From the NCBI RefSeq assembly GCF_022965805.1, contig NW_027330861.1, forward strand, positions 62,001 through 126,000: a DNA stretch of 64,000 bases. Direction: 5' to 3'. The stretch's first letter is position 1; the number at the start of each line of letters is the position of its first letter. Source of the stretch: Primulina eburnea. Lineage: Eukaryota; Streptophyta; Magnoliopsida; Lamiales; Gesneriaceae. Shown piece after piece: positions 22,996 through 36,590 of this stretch. The translations under genes were made by a program, and so were the position numbers. The notes below the pieces were generated by a model. That model saw only the letters and a list, made by a program, of their open reading frames with translations. It did not search any database and had not been told where the DNA came from.

Positions 22996-25900
22996 GTTTA
23001 GCCCATAAAGTAATCCAAAAATAGAATCCCTCCCCTTCTTAGTTCTAGGCAACCCCAAAATAAAGTGCATAGAAATGTCAATCCAAATTCTTTTTAAGAA
23101 TAGCACGCAAAAGTGTTCCCAAAGTTCTATTGACAACTTCAGTTTGTCCATCCGTTTGAGGATGACAAGTAGTAGATTACAACAATTTGGATCAAAGTTT
23201 AGGCCGTAAAGTAATCCAAAAATAAAATCCCTCCTCTTCTTAGTCCTAGGCAACCCCAAAATAAAGTCCATAGAAATGTCAGTCCAAGTTCTTTTTAAGA
23301 ATAGCACGCAAAAGTGTTCTCAAAGTTCTATTTACAACTTCAGTTTGTCCATCCGTTTGAGGATGACAAGTAGTAGATTACAACAATATGGAGCAAAGTT
23401 TAGCCCATAAAGTAATCCATAAATAGAATCCCTCCCCTTCTTAGTCCTAGGCAACCCCAAAATAAAGTCCATAGAAATGTCAATCCAAATTCTTTTAAGA
23501 ATAGCACGCAAAAGTGTTCCCAAAGTTCTATTTACAACTTCAGTTTGTCCATCCGTTTGAGGATGACAAGTAGTAGATTACAACTTTATTGTGCAAAGTT
23601 TAGCCCATAAAGTAATCCATAAATAGAATCCCTCCCCTTCTTAGTCCTAGGCAACCCCAAAATAAAGTGCAAAGAAATGTCAGTCCAAGTTCTTTTAAGA
23701 ATAGCATGCAAAAGTGTTCTCAAAGTTCTATTTACAACTTCAGTTTGTCCATCCGTTTTAGGATGACAAGTAGTAGATTACAACAATATGGAGCAAAGTT
23801 TAGCCCATAAAGTAATCCTAAAATAAAATCCCTCCCCTTCTTAGTCCTAGGCAACCCCAAAATAAAGTCCATAGAAATGTCAGTCCAAGTTCTTTTTAAG
23901 AAGTAGCACGCAAAAGTGTTCTCAAAGTTCTATTTACAACTTCAGTTTGTCCATCCGTTTGAGGATGAAAAGTAGTAGATTACAACAATATTGAGCAAAG
24001 TTTAGCCCATAAAGTAATCCATAAATAGAATCCCTCCCCTTCTTAGTCCTAGGCAACCCCAAAATAAAGTGCATAGAAATGTCAATCCTAGTTCTTTTTA
24101 AGAATAGCACGCAAAAGTGTTCCCAAAGTTCTATTGACAACTTCAGTTTGTCCATCCGTTTGAGGATGGCAAGTAGTAGATTACAACAATATGGAGCAAA
24201 GTTTAGCCCGTAAAGTAATCCAAAAATAAAATCCCTCCTCTTCTTAGTCCTAGGCAACCCCAAAATAAAGTCCATAGAAATTTCAGTCCAAGTTCTTTTT
24301 AAGAATAGCACGCAAAAGTGTTCTCAAAGTTCTATTTACAACTTCAGTTTGTCCATCCGTTTGAGGATGACAAGTAGTAGATTACAACAATATGGAGCAA
24401 AGTTTAGCCCATAAAGTAATCCATAAATAGAATCCCTCCCCTTCTTAGTCCTAGGCAACCCCAAAATAAAGTCCATAGAAATGTCAATCCAAATTCTTTT
24501 AAGAATAGCACGCAAAAGTGTTCCCAAAGTTCTATTTACAACTTCAGTTTGTCCATCCGTTTGAGGATGACAAGTAGTAGATTACAACTTTATTGTGCAA
24601 AGTTTAGCCCATAAAGTAATCCATAAAAGAATCCCTCCCCTTCTTAGTCCTAGGCAACCCCAAAATAAAGTGCATAGAAATGTCAGTCCAAGTTCTTTTA
24701 AGAATAGCACGCAAAAGTGTTCTCAAAGTTCTATTTACAACTTCAGTTTGTCCATCCGTTTTAGGATGACAAGTAGTAGATTACAACAATATGGAGCAAA
24801 GTTTAGCCCATAAAGTAATCCTAAAATAAAATCCCTCCCCTTCTTAGTCTTAGGCAACCCCAAAATAAAGTCCATAGAAATGTCAGTCCAAGTTCTTTTT
24901 AACAGTAGCACGCAAAATTGTTCTCAAAGTTCTATTTACAACTTCAGTTTGTCCATCCGTTTGAGGATGAAAAGTAGTAGATTACAACAATATTGAGCAA
25001 AGTTTAGCCCATAAAGTAATCCATAAATAGAATCCCTCCCCTTCTTAGTCCTAGGCAACCCCAAAATAAAGTGCATAGAAATGTCAATCCTAGTTCTTTT
25101 TAAGAATAGCACGCAAAAGTGTTCCCAAAGTTCTATTGACAACTTCAGTTTGTCCATCCGTTTGAGGATGACAAGTAGTAGATTACAACAATATGGAGCA
25201 AAGTTTAGCCCATAAAGTAATCCAAAAATAAAATCCCTCCCCTTCTTAGTCCTAGGCAACCCCAAAATAAAGTCCATAGAAATGTCAGTCCAAGTTCTTT
25301 TTAACAGTAGCACGCAAAATTGTTCTCAAAGTTCTATTTACAACTTCAGTTTGTCCATCCGTTTGAGGATGAAAAGTAGTAGATTACAACAATATTGAGC
25401 AAAGTTTAGCCCATAAAGTAATCCATAAATAGAATCCCTCCCCTTCTTAGTCCTAGGCAACCCCAAAATAAAGTGCATAGAAATGTCAATCCTAGTTCTT
25501 TTTAAGAATAGCACGCAAAAGTGTTCCCAAAGTTCTATTGACAACTTCAGTTTGTCCATCCGTTTGAGGATGACAAGTAGTAGATTACAACAATATGGAG
25601 CAAAGTTTAGCCCGTAAAGTAATCCAAAAATAAAATCCCTCCTCTTCTTAGTCCTAGGCAACCCCAAAATAAAGTCCATAGAAATTTCAGTCCAAGTTCT
25701 TTTTAAGAATAGCACGCAAAAGTGTTCTCAAAGTTCTATTTACAACTTCAGTTTGTCCATCCGTTTGAGGATGACAAGTAGTAGATTACAACAATATGGA
25801 GCAAAGTTTAGCCCATAAAGTAATCCATAAATAGAATCCCTCCCCTTCTTAGTCCTAGGCAACCCCAAAATAAAGTCCATAGAAATGTCAATCCAAATTC

Positions 25901-28900
25901 TTTTAAGAATAGCACGCAAAAGTGTTCCCAAAGTTCTATTTACAACTTCAGTTTGTCCATCCGTTTGAGGATGACAAGTAGTAGATTACAACTTTATCGT
26001 GCAAAGTTTAGCCCATAAAGTAATCCATAAAAGAATCCCTCCCCTTCTTAGTCCTAGGCAACCCCAAAATAAAGTGCATAGAAATGTCAGTCCAAGTTCT
26101 TTTAAGAATAGCACGCAAAAGTGTTCTCAAAGTTCTATTTACAACTTCAGTTTGTCCATCCGTTTTAGGATGACAAGTAGTAGATTACAACAATATGGAG
26201 CAAAGTTTAGCCCATAAAGTAATTCTAAAATAAAATCCCTCCCCTTCTTAGTCCTAGGCAACCCCAAAATAAAGTCCATAGAAATGTCAGTCCAAGTTCT
26301 TTTTAACAGTAGCACGCAAAATTGTTCTCAAAGTTCTATTTACAACTTCAGTTTGTCCATCCGTTTGAGGATGAAAAGTAGTAGATTACAACAATATTGA
26401 GCAAAGTTTAGCCCATAAAGTAATCCATAAATAGAATCCCTCCCCTTCTTAGTCCTAGGCAACCCCAAAATAAAGTGCATAGAAATGTCAATCCTAGTTC
26501 TTTTTAAGAATAGCACGCAAAAGTGTTCCCAAAGTTCTATTGACAACTTCAGTTTGTCCATCCGTTTGAGGATGACAAGTAGTAGATTACAACAATATGG
26601 AGCAAAGTTTAGCCCGTAAAGTAATCCAAAAATAAAATCCCTCCTCTTCTTAGTCCTAGGCAACCCCAAAATAAAGTCCATAGAAATTTCAGTCCAAGTT
26701 CTTTTTAAGAATAGCACGCAAAAGTGTTCTCAAAGTTCTATTTACAACTTCAGTTTGTCCATCCGTTTGAGGATGACAAGTAGTAGATTACAACAATATG
26801 GAGCAAAGTTTAGCCCATAAAGTAATCCATAAATAGAATCCCTCCCCTTCTTAGTCCTAGGCAACCCCAAAATAAAGTCCATAGAAATGTCAATCCAAAT
26901 TCTTTTAAGAATAGCACGCAAAAGTGTTCCCAAAGTTCTATTTACAACTTCAGTTTGTCCATCCGTTTTAGGATGACAAGTAGTAGATTACAACAATATG
27001 GAGCAAAGTTTAGCCCATAAAGTAATCCATAAATAGAATCCCTCCCCTTCTTAGTCCTAGGCAACCCCAAAATAAAGTCCATAGAAATGTCAATCCAAAT
27101 TCTTTTAAGAATAGCACGCAAAAGTGTTCCCAAAGTTCTATTTACAACTTCAGTTTGTCCATCCGTTTGAGGATGACAAGTAGTAGATTACAACTTTATC
27201 GTGCAAAGTTTAGCCCATAAAGTAATCCATAAAAGAATCCCTCCCCTTCTTAGTCCTAGGCAACCCCAAAATAAAGTGCATAGAAATGTCAGTCCAAGTT
27301 CTTTTAAGAATAGCACGCAAAAGTGTTCTCAAAGTTCTATTTACAACTTCAGTTTGTCCATCCGTTTTAGGATGACAAGTAGTAGATTACAACAATATGG
27401 AGCAAAGTTTAGCCCATAAAGTAAGCCTAAAATAAAATCCATCCCCTTCTTAGTCCTAGGCAACCCCAAAATAAAGTCCATAGAAATGTCAGTCCAAGTT
27501 CTTTTTAACAGTAGCACGCAAAATCGATCTCAAAGTTCTATTTACAACTTCAGTTTGTCCATCCGTTTGAGGATGACATGTATTAGATTACAACAATATT
27601 GAGCAAAGTTTAGCCCATAAAGTAATCCATAAATAGAATCCCTCCCCTTCTTAGTCCTAGGCAACCCCAAAATAAAGTCCATAGAAATGTCAATCCCAGT
27701 CCTTTTTAAGAATAGCACGCAAAAGTGTTCCCAAAGTTCTATTGACAAATTCAGTTTGTCCATCCGTTTGAGGATGACAAGTAGTAGATTACAACAATAT
27801 GGAGCAAAGTTTAGCCCATAAAGTAATCCAAAAATAAAATCCCTCCCCTTCTTAGTCCTAGGCAACCCCAAAATAAAGTCCATAGAAATGTCAGTCCAAG
27901 TTCTTTTTAAGAATAGCACGCAAAAGTGTTCCCAAAGTTCTATTGACAACTTCAGTTTGTCCATCCGTTTGAGGATGACAAGTAGTAGATTACAACAATA
28001 TTGAGCAAAGTTTAGCCCATAAAGTAATCCAAAAATAGAATCCCTCCCCTTCTTAGTCCTAGGCAACCCCAAAATAAAGTCCATAGAAATGTCAATCCAA
28101 GTTCTTTTAAGAATAGCACGCAAAAGTGTTCCCAAAGTTCTATTGACAACTTCAGTTTGTCCATCCGTTTGAGGATGACAAGTAGTAGATTACAACAATA
28201 TTGAGCAAAGTTTAGCCCATAAAGTAATCCAAAAATAGAATCCCTCCCCTTCTTAGTCCTAGGCAACCCCAAAATAAAGTCCATAGAAATGTCAATCCAA
28301 GTTCTTTTAAGAATAGCACGCAAAAGTGTTCCCAAAGTTCTATTGACAACTTCAGTTTGTCCATCCTGTTTGAGGATGACAAGTAGTAGATTACAACAAT
28401 ATTGAGCAAAGTTTAGCCCCTAAAGTAATCCAAAAATAGAATCCCTCCCCTTCTTAGTCCTAGGCAACCCCAAAATAAAGTCCATAGAAATGTCAATCCA
28501 AGTTCTTTTTAAGAATAGCACGCAAAAGTGTTCCCAAAGTTCTATTGACAACTTCAGTTTGTCCATCCGTTTGAGGATGACAAGTAGTAGATTACAACAA
28601 TATGGAGCAAAGTTTAGCCCATAAAGTAATCCAAAAATAGAATCCCTCCCCTTCTTAGTCCTAGGCAACCCCAAAATAAAGTCCATAGAAATGTCAAGTC
28701 CAAGTTCTTTTAAGAATAGCACGCAAAAGTGTTCTCAAAGTTCTATTTACAACTTCAGTTTGTCCATCCGTTTGAGGATGACAAGTAGTAGATTACAACA
28801 ATATGGAGCAAAGTTTAGCCCATAAAGTAATCCATAAATAGAATCCCTCCCCTTCTTAGTCCTAGGCAACCCCAAAATAAAGTCCATAGAAATGTCAATC

Positions 28901-31900
28901 CAAGTTCTTTTTAAGAATAGCACGCAAAAGTGTTCCCAAAGTTCTATTGACAACTTCAGTTTGTCCATCTGTTTGAGGATGACAAGTAGTAGATTACAAC
29001 AATATTGAGCAAAGTTTAGCCCATAAAGTAATCCAAAAATAGAATCCCTCCCCTTCTTAGTCCTAGGCAACCCCAAAATAAAGTCCATAGAAATGTCAAT
29101 CCAAGTTCTTTTAAGAATAGCACGCAAAAGTGTTCCCAAAGTTCTATTTACAACTTCAGTTTGTCCATCCGTTTGAGGATGACAAGTAGTAGATTACAAC
29201 TTTATTGTGCAAAGTTTAGCCCATAAAGTAATCCATAAATAGAATCCCTCCCCTTCTTAGTCCTAGGCAACCCCAAAATAAAGTCCATAGAAATGTCAAT
29301 CCAAGTTCTTTTAAGAATAGCACGCAAAAGTGTTCCCAAAGTTCTATTTACAACTTCAGTTTGTCCATCCGTTTGAGGATGACAAGTAGTAGATTACAAC
29401 AATTATTGAGCAAAGTTTAGCCCATAAAGTAATCCATAAATAGAATCCCTCCCCTTCTTAGTCCTAGGCAACCCCAAAATAAAGTCCATAGAAATGTCAG
29501 TCCAAGTTCTTTTAAGAATAGCACGCAAAAGTGTTCTCAAAGTTCTATTTACAACTTCAGTTTGTCCATCCGTTTGAGGATGACAAGTAGTAGATTACAA
29601 CAATATTGAGCAAAGTTTAGCCCATAAAGTAATCCATAAAATAGAATCCCTCCCCTTCTTAGTCCTAGGCAACCCCAAAATAAAGTCCATAGAAATGTCA
29701 ATCCAAGTTCTTTTAAGAATAGCACGCAAAAGTGTTCCCAAAGTTCTATTTACAACTTCAGTTTGTCCATCCGTTTGAGGATGACAAGTAGTAGATTACA
29801 ACAATATTGAGCAAAGTTTAGCCCATAAAGTAATCCATAAATAGAATCCCTCCCCTTCTTAGTCCTAGGCAACCCCAAAATAAAGTCATAGAAATGTCAA
29901 TCCAAGTTCTTTTAAGAATAGCACGCAAAAGTGTTCCCAAAGTTCTATTGACAACTTCAGTTTGTCCATCTGTTTGAGGATGACAAGTAGTAGATTACAA
30001 CAATATGGAGCAAAGTTTAGCCCATAAAGTAATCCAAAAATAGAATCCCTCCCCTTCTTAGTCCTAGGCAACCCCAAAATAAAGTCCATAGAAATGTCAA
30101 TCCAAGTTCTTTTTAAGAATAGCACGCAAAAGTGTTCCCAAAGTTCTATTTACAACTTCAGTTTGTCCATCCGTTTGAGGATGACAAGTAGTAGATTACA
30201 ACAATATTGAGCAAAGTTTAGCCCATAAAGTAATCCATAAATAGAATCCCTCCCCTTCTTAGTCCTAGGCAACCCCAAAATAAAGTCCATAGAAATGTCA
30301 ATCCAATTCTTTTAAGAATAGCACGCAAAAGTGTTCCCAAAGTTCTATTTACAACTTCAGTTTGTCCATCCGTTTGAGGATGACAAGTAGTAGATTACAA
30401 CTTTATTGTGCAAAGTTTAGCCCATAAAGTAATCCATAAATAGAATCCCTCCCCTTCTTAGTCCTAGGCAACCCCAAAATAAAGTGCATAGAAATGTCAG
30501 TCCAAGTTCTTTTAAGAATAGCACGCAAAAGTGTTCTCAAAGTTCTATTTACAACTTCAGTTTGTCCATCCGTTTTAGGATGACAAGTAGTAGATTACAA
30601 CAATATGGAGCAAAGTTTAGCCCATAAAGTAATCCTAAAATAAAATCCCTCCCCTTCTTAGTCCTAGGCAACCCCAAAATAAAGTCCATAGAAATGTCAG
30701 TCCAAGTTCTTTTAAAAGTAGCACGCAAAATTGTTCTCAAAGTTCTATTTACAACTTCAGTTTGTCCATCCGTTTGAGGATGACAAGTAGTAGATTACAA
30801 CAATATTGAGCAAAGTTTAGCCCATAAAGTAATCCATAAATAGAATCCCTCCCCTTCTTAGTCCTAGGCAACCCCAAAATAAAGTCCATAGAAATGTCAA
30901 TCCAAGTTCTTTTAAGAATAGCACGCAAAAGTGTTCCCAAAGTTCTATTGACAACTTCAGTTTGTCCATCCGTTTGAGGATGACAAGTAGTAGATTACAA
31001 CAATATGGAGCAAAGTTTAGCCCATAAAGTAATCCAAAATAAAATCCCTCCCCTTCTTAGTCCTAGGCAACCCCAAAATAAAGTCCATAGAAATGTCAGT
31101 CCAAGTTCTTTTAAGAATAGCACGCAAAAGTGTTCCCAAAGTTCTATTGACAACTTCAGTTTGTCCATCCGTTTGAGGATGACAAGTAGTAGATTACAAC
31201 AATATGGAGCAAAGTTTAGCCCATAAAGTAATCCATAAATAGAATCCCTCCCCTTCTTAGTCCTAGGCAACCCCAAAATAAAGTCCATAGAAATGTCAAT
31301 CCAAGTTCTTTTAAGAATAGCACGCAAAAGTGTTCCCAAAGTTCTATTTACAACTTCAGTTTGTCCATCCGTTTGAGGATGACAAGTAGTAGATTACAAC
31401 TTATTGTGCAAAGTTTAGCCCATAAAGTAATCCATAAATAGAATCCCTCCCCTTCTTAGTCCTAGGCAACCCCAAAATAAAGTGCATAGAAATGTCAGTC
31501 CAAGTTCTTTTAAGAATAGCACGCAAAAGTGTTCTCAAAGTTCTATTTACAACTTCAGTTTGTCCATCCGTTTGAGGATGACAAGTAGTAGATTACAACA
31601 ATATGGAGCAAAGTTTAGCCCATAAAGTAATCCTAAAATAAAATCCCTCCCCTTCTTAGTCCTAGGCAACCCCAAAATAAAGTCCATAGAAATGTCAGTC
31701 CAAGTTCTTTTAAGAAGTAGCACGCAAAATTGTTCTCAAAGTTCTATTTACAACTTCAGTTTGTCCATCCGTTTGAGGATGACAAGTAGTAGATTACAAC
31801 AATATTGAGCAAAGTTTAGCCCATAAAGTAATCCATAAATAGAATCCCTCCCCTTCTTAGTCCTAGGCAACCCCAAAATAAAGTCCATAGAAATGTCAAT

Positions 31901-31903
31901 CCA

Positions 31904-32103
31904 AGTTCTTTTAAGAATATCACGCAAAAGTGTTCCCAAAGTTCTATTGACAACTTCAGTTTGTCCATCCGTTTGAGGATGACAAGTAGTAGATTACAAC
32001 AATATTGAGCAAAGTTTAGCCCATAAAGTAATCCAAAAATAGAATCCCTCCCCTTCTTAGTCCTAGGCAACCCCAAAATAAAGTCCATAGAAATGTCAAT
32101 CCA
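31904..32103 (-). repeat. Representative satellite monomer with its two integrase pieces
   Basis: Read on the minus strand from the Trp codon at 32103, the first 69 bases encode [18 protein letters not shown] and RDSIF (32103-32035). This resembles the first catalytic Asp region of a Ty3/Gypsy integrase. In another frame the same unit continues FWITLWAKL, a short altered stretch ending in a TAA stop, then [18 protein letters not shown] and [12 protein letters not shown]. This is the region of the catalytic Glu. The next monomer's Trp follows at 31903. The integrase middle, with the second catalytic Asp, is absent. DSIF and the YFW of the second piece overlap at TCTATTTT, suggesting a microhomology deletion. 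No monomer can encode an active enzyme. Confidence 0.85.
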
Positions 32104-33379
32104 AGTTCTTTTAAGAATAGCACGCAAAAGTGTTCCCAAAGTTCTATTGACAACTTCAGTTTGTCCATCCGTTTGAGGATGACAAGTAGTAGATTACAAC
32201 AATATTGAGCAAAGTTTAGCCCATAAAGTAATCCAAAAATAGAATCCCTCCCCTTCTTAGTCCTAGGCAACCCCAAAATAAAGTCCATAGAAATGTCAAT
32301 CCAAGTTCTTTTAAGAATATCACGCAAAAGTGTTCCCAAAGTTCTATTGACAACTTCAGTTTGTCCATTCCGTTTGAGGATGACAAGTAGTAGATTACAA
32401 CAATATTGAGCAAAGTTTAGCCCTATAAAGTAATCCATAAATATAATCCCTCCCCTTCTTAGTCCTAGGCAACCCCAAAATAAAGTCCATAGAAATGTCA
32501 ATCCAAGTTCTTTTAAGAATAGCACGCAAAAGTATTCCCAAAGTTCTATTTACAACTTCAGTTTGTCCATCCGTTTGAGGATGACAAGTAGTAGATTACA
32601 ACAATATTGAGCAAAGTTTAGCCCATAAAGTAATCCAAAAATAGAATCCCTCCCCTTCTTAGTCCTAGGCAACCCAAAATAAAGTCCATAGAAATGTCAA
32701 TCCAAGTTCTTTTAAGAATAGCACGCAAAAGTGTTCCCAAAGTTCTATTGACAACTTCAGTTTGTCAATCCGTTTGAGGATGACAAGTAGTAGATTACAA
32801 CAATATTGAGCAAAGTTTAGCCCATAAAGTAATCCAAAAATAGAATCCCTCCCCTTCTTAGTCCTAGGCAACCCCAAAATAAAGTCCATAGAAATGTCAA
32901 TCCAAGTTCTTTTAAGAATAGCACGCAAAAGTGTTCCCAAAGTTCTATTTACAACTTCAGTTTGTCCATCCGTTTGAGGATGACAAGTAGTAGATTACAA
33001 CAATTATTGAGCAAAGTTTAGACCATAAAGTAATCCATAAATAGAATCCCTCCCCTTCTTAGTCCTAGGCAACCCCAAAATAAAGTCCATAGAAATGTCA
33101 ATCCAAGTTCTTTTAAGAATAGCACGCAAAAGTGTTCCCAAAGTTCTATTTACAACTTCAGTTTGTCCATCCGTTTGAGGATGACAAGTAGTAGATTACA
33201 ACAATATGGAGCAAAGTTTAGCCCATAAAGTAATCCATAAATAGAATCCCTCCCCTTCTTAGTCCTAGGCAACCCCAAAATAAAGTCCATAGAAATGTCA
33301 ATCCAAGTTCTTTTAAGAATATCACGCAAAAGTGTTCCCAAAGTTCTATTTGACAACTTCAGTTTGTCCATCCGTTTGA

Positions 33380-36300
33380 GGATGACAAGTAGTAGATTAC
33401 AACAATATTGAGCAAAGTTTAGCCCATAAAGTAATCCAAAAATAGAATCCCTCTCCTTCTTAGTCCTAGGCAACCCCAAAATAAAGTCCATAGAAATGTC
33501 AATCCAAGTTCTTTTTAAGAATAGTACGCAAAAGTGTACCTAAAGTTCCTATTGACAACTTCAGTTTGTCCATCCGTTTGAGGATGACAAGTAGTAGATT
33601 ACAACAATATTGAGCAAAGTTTAGCCCATAAAGTAATCCAAAAATAGAATCCCTCCCCTTCTTAGTCCTAGGCAACCCCAAAATAAAGTCCATAGAAATG
33701 TCAATCCAAGTTCTTTTAAGAATAGCACGAAAAAGTGTTCCCAAAGTTCTATTGACAACTTCAGTTTGTCCTTCCGTTTGAGGATGACAAGTAGTAGATT
33801 ACAACAATATTGAGCAAAGTTTAGCCCATAAAGTAATCCATAAATATAATCCCTCCCCTTCTTAGTCCTAGGCAACCCCAAAATAAAGTCCATAGAAATG
33901 TCAATCCAAGTTCTTTTAAGAATAGCACGCAAAAGTGTACCTAAAGTTCTATTGACAACTTCAGTTTGTCCATCCGTTTGAGGATGACAAGTAGTAGATT
34001 ACAACAATATTGAGCAAAGTTTAGCCCATAAAGTAATCAAAAATAGAATCTCTCCCCTTCTTAGTCCTAGGCAACCCCAAAATAAAGTCCATAGAAATGT
34101 CAATCCAAGTTCTTTTAAGAATAGCACGCAAAAGTGTTCCCAAAGTTCTATTGACAACTTCAGTTTGTCAATCCGTTTGAGGATGACAAGTAGTAGATTA
34201 CAACAATATTGAGCAAAGTTTAGCCCATAAAGTAATCCAAAAATAGAATCCCTCCCCTTCTTAGTCCTAGACAACCCCAAAATAAAGTCCATAGAAATGT
34301 CAATCCAAGTTCTTTTAAGAATAGCACCTAAAAGCGTTCCCAAAGTTCTATTTACAACTTCAGTTTGTCCATCCGTTTGAGGATGACAAGTAGTAGATTA
34401 CAACTTTATTGTGCAAATTTTAGCCCATAAAGTAATCCATAAATAGAATCCCTCCCCTTCTTAGTCCTAGGCAACCCCAAAATAAAGTCCATAGAAATGT
34501 CAATCCAAGTTCTTTTAAGAATAGCACGAAAAAGTGTTCCCAAAGTTCTATTGACAACTTCAGTTTGTCCTTCCGTTTGAGGATGACAAGTAGTAGATTA
34601 CAACAATATTGAGCAAAGTTTAGCCCATAAAGTAATCCAAAAATAGAATCCCTCTCCTTCTTAGTCCTAGGCAACCCCAAAATAAAGTCCATAGAAATGT
34701 CAATCCAAATTCTTTTAAGAATAGCACGCAAAAGTGTACCCAAAGTTCTATTGACAACTTCAGTTTGTCCATCCGTTTGAGGATGACAAGTAGTAGATTA
34801 CAACAATATTGAGCAAAGTTTAGCCCATAAAGTAATCCAAAAATAGAATCCCTCCCCTTCTTAGTCCTAGGCAACCCCAAAATAAAGTCCATAGAAATGT
34901 CAATCCAAGTTCTTTTAAGAATAGCACGCAAAATTGTTCCCAAAGTTCTATTTACAACTTCAGTTTGTCCATCCGTTTGAGGATGACAAGTAGTAGATTA
35001 CAACTTTATTGTGCAAATTTTAGCCCATAAAGTAATCCATAAATAGAAACCCTCCACTTCTTAGTCCTAGGCAACCCCAAAATAAAGTCCATAGAAATGT
35101 CAATCCAAGTTCTTTTAAGAATATCACGCTAAAGTGTTCCCAAAGTTCTATTGACAACTTCAGTTTGTCCTTCCGTTTGAGGATGACAAGTAGTAGATTA
35201 CAACAATATTGAGCAAAGTTTAGCCCATAAAGTAATCCAAAAATAGAATCCCTCCCCTTCTTAGTCCTAGGCAACCCCAAAATAAAGTCCATAGAAATGT
35301 CAATCCAAGTTCTTTTAAGAATAGCACGCAAAAGTGTTCCCAAAGTTCTATTGACAACTTCAGTTTGTCAATCCGTTTGAGGATGACAAGTAGTAGATTA
35401 CAACAAAATTGAGCAAAGTTTGGCCCATAAAATAATCCAAAAATAGAATCCCTCCCCTTGTTAGTCCTAGGCAACCCCAAAATAAAGTCCATAGAAATTT
35501 CAATCCAAGTTCTTTTAAGAATAGCACGCAAAAGTATTCCCAAAGTTCTATTTACAACTTCAGTTTGTCCATCCGTTTGAGGATGACAAGTAGTAGATTA
35601 CAACTTTATTGTGCAAATTTTAGCCCATAAAGTAATCCATAAATAGAATCCCTCCCCTTCTTAGTCCTAGGCAACCCCAAAATAAAGTCCATAGAAATGT
35701 CAATCCAAGTTCTTTTAAGAATAGCACGCAAAATTGTTCCCAAAGTTCTATTTACAACTTCAGTTTGTCAATCCGTTTGAGGATGACAAGTAGTAGATTA
35801 CAACTTTATTGTGCAAATTTTAGCCCATAAAGTAATCCATAAATAGAATCCCTCCCCTTCTTAGTCCTAGGCAACCCCAAAATAAAGTCCATAGAAATGT
35901 CAATCCAAGTTCTTTTAAGAATATCACGCAAAAGTGTTCCGAAAGTTCTTTTGACAACTTCAGTTTGTCCTTCCGTTTGAGGATGACAAGTAGTAGATTA
36001 CAACAATATTGAGCAAAGTTTAGCCCATAAAGTAATCCAAAAATATAATCCCTCCCCTTCTTAGTCCTAGGCAACCCCAAAATAAAGTCCATAGAAATGT
36101 CAATCCAAGTTCTTTTAAGAATAGCACGCAAAAGTGTACCTAAAGTTCCATTGACAACTTCAGTTTGTCCATCCGTTTGAGGATGACAAGTAGTAGATTA
36201 CAACAATATTGAGCAAAGTTTAGCCCATAAAGTAATCCAAAAATAGAATCCCTCCCCTTCTTAGTCCTAGGCAACCCCAAAATAAAGTCCATAGAAATGT

Positions 36301-36590
36301 CAATCCAAGTTCTTTTAAGAATATCACGCAAAAGTGTTCCCAAAGTTCTATTGACAACTTCAGTTTGTCCTTCCGTTTGAGGATGACAAGTAGTAGATTA
36401 CAACAATATTGAGCAAAGTTTAGCCCATAAAGTAATCCATAAATATAATCCCCCCCCTTCTTAGTCCTAGGCAACCCCAAAATAAAGTCCATAGAAATGT
36501 CAATCCAAGTTCTTTTAAGAATAGCACGCAAAAGTATTCCCAAAGTTCTATTTACAACTTCAGTTTGTCCATCCGTTTGAGGATGAGAAG
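33380..36590 (-). repeat. 16-monomer block duplicated at 56800-60010
   Basis: Ordered variant monomers in this block recur 23419-23420 bases downstream. Open frames at 34420, 34620, 35020, 35220, 35820, 36140 and 36220 have counterparts at 57840, 58040, 58440, 58640, 59240, 59560 and 59640. Rare variants such as TTAGCACCTAAAAGCG-type changes are shared. A one-base difference (ATCAAAAATAG versus ATCCAAAAATAG near 34038) explains the 1-bp change in offset. Similarity ends near 36590, where monomer types diverge. Confidence 0.8.
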
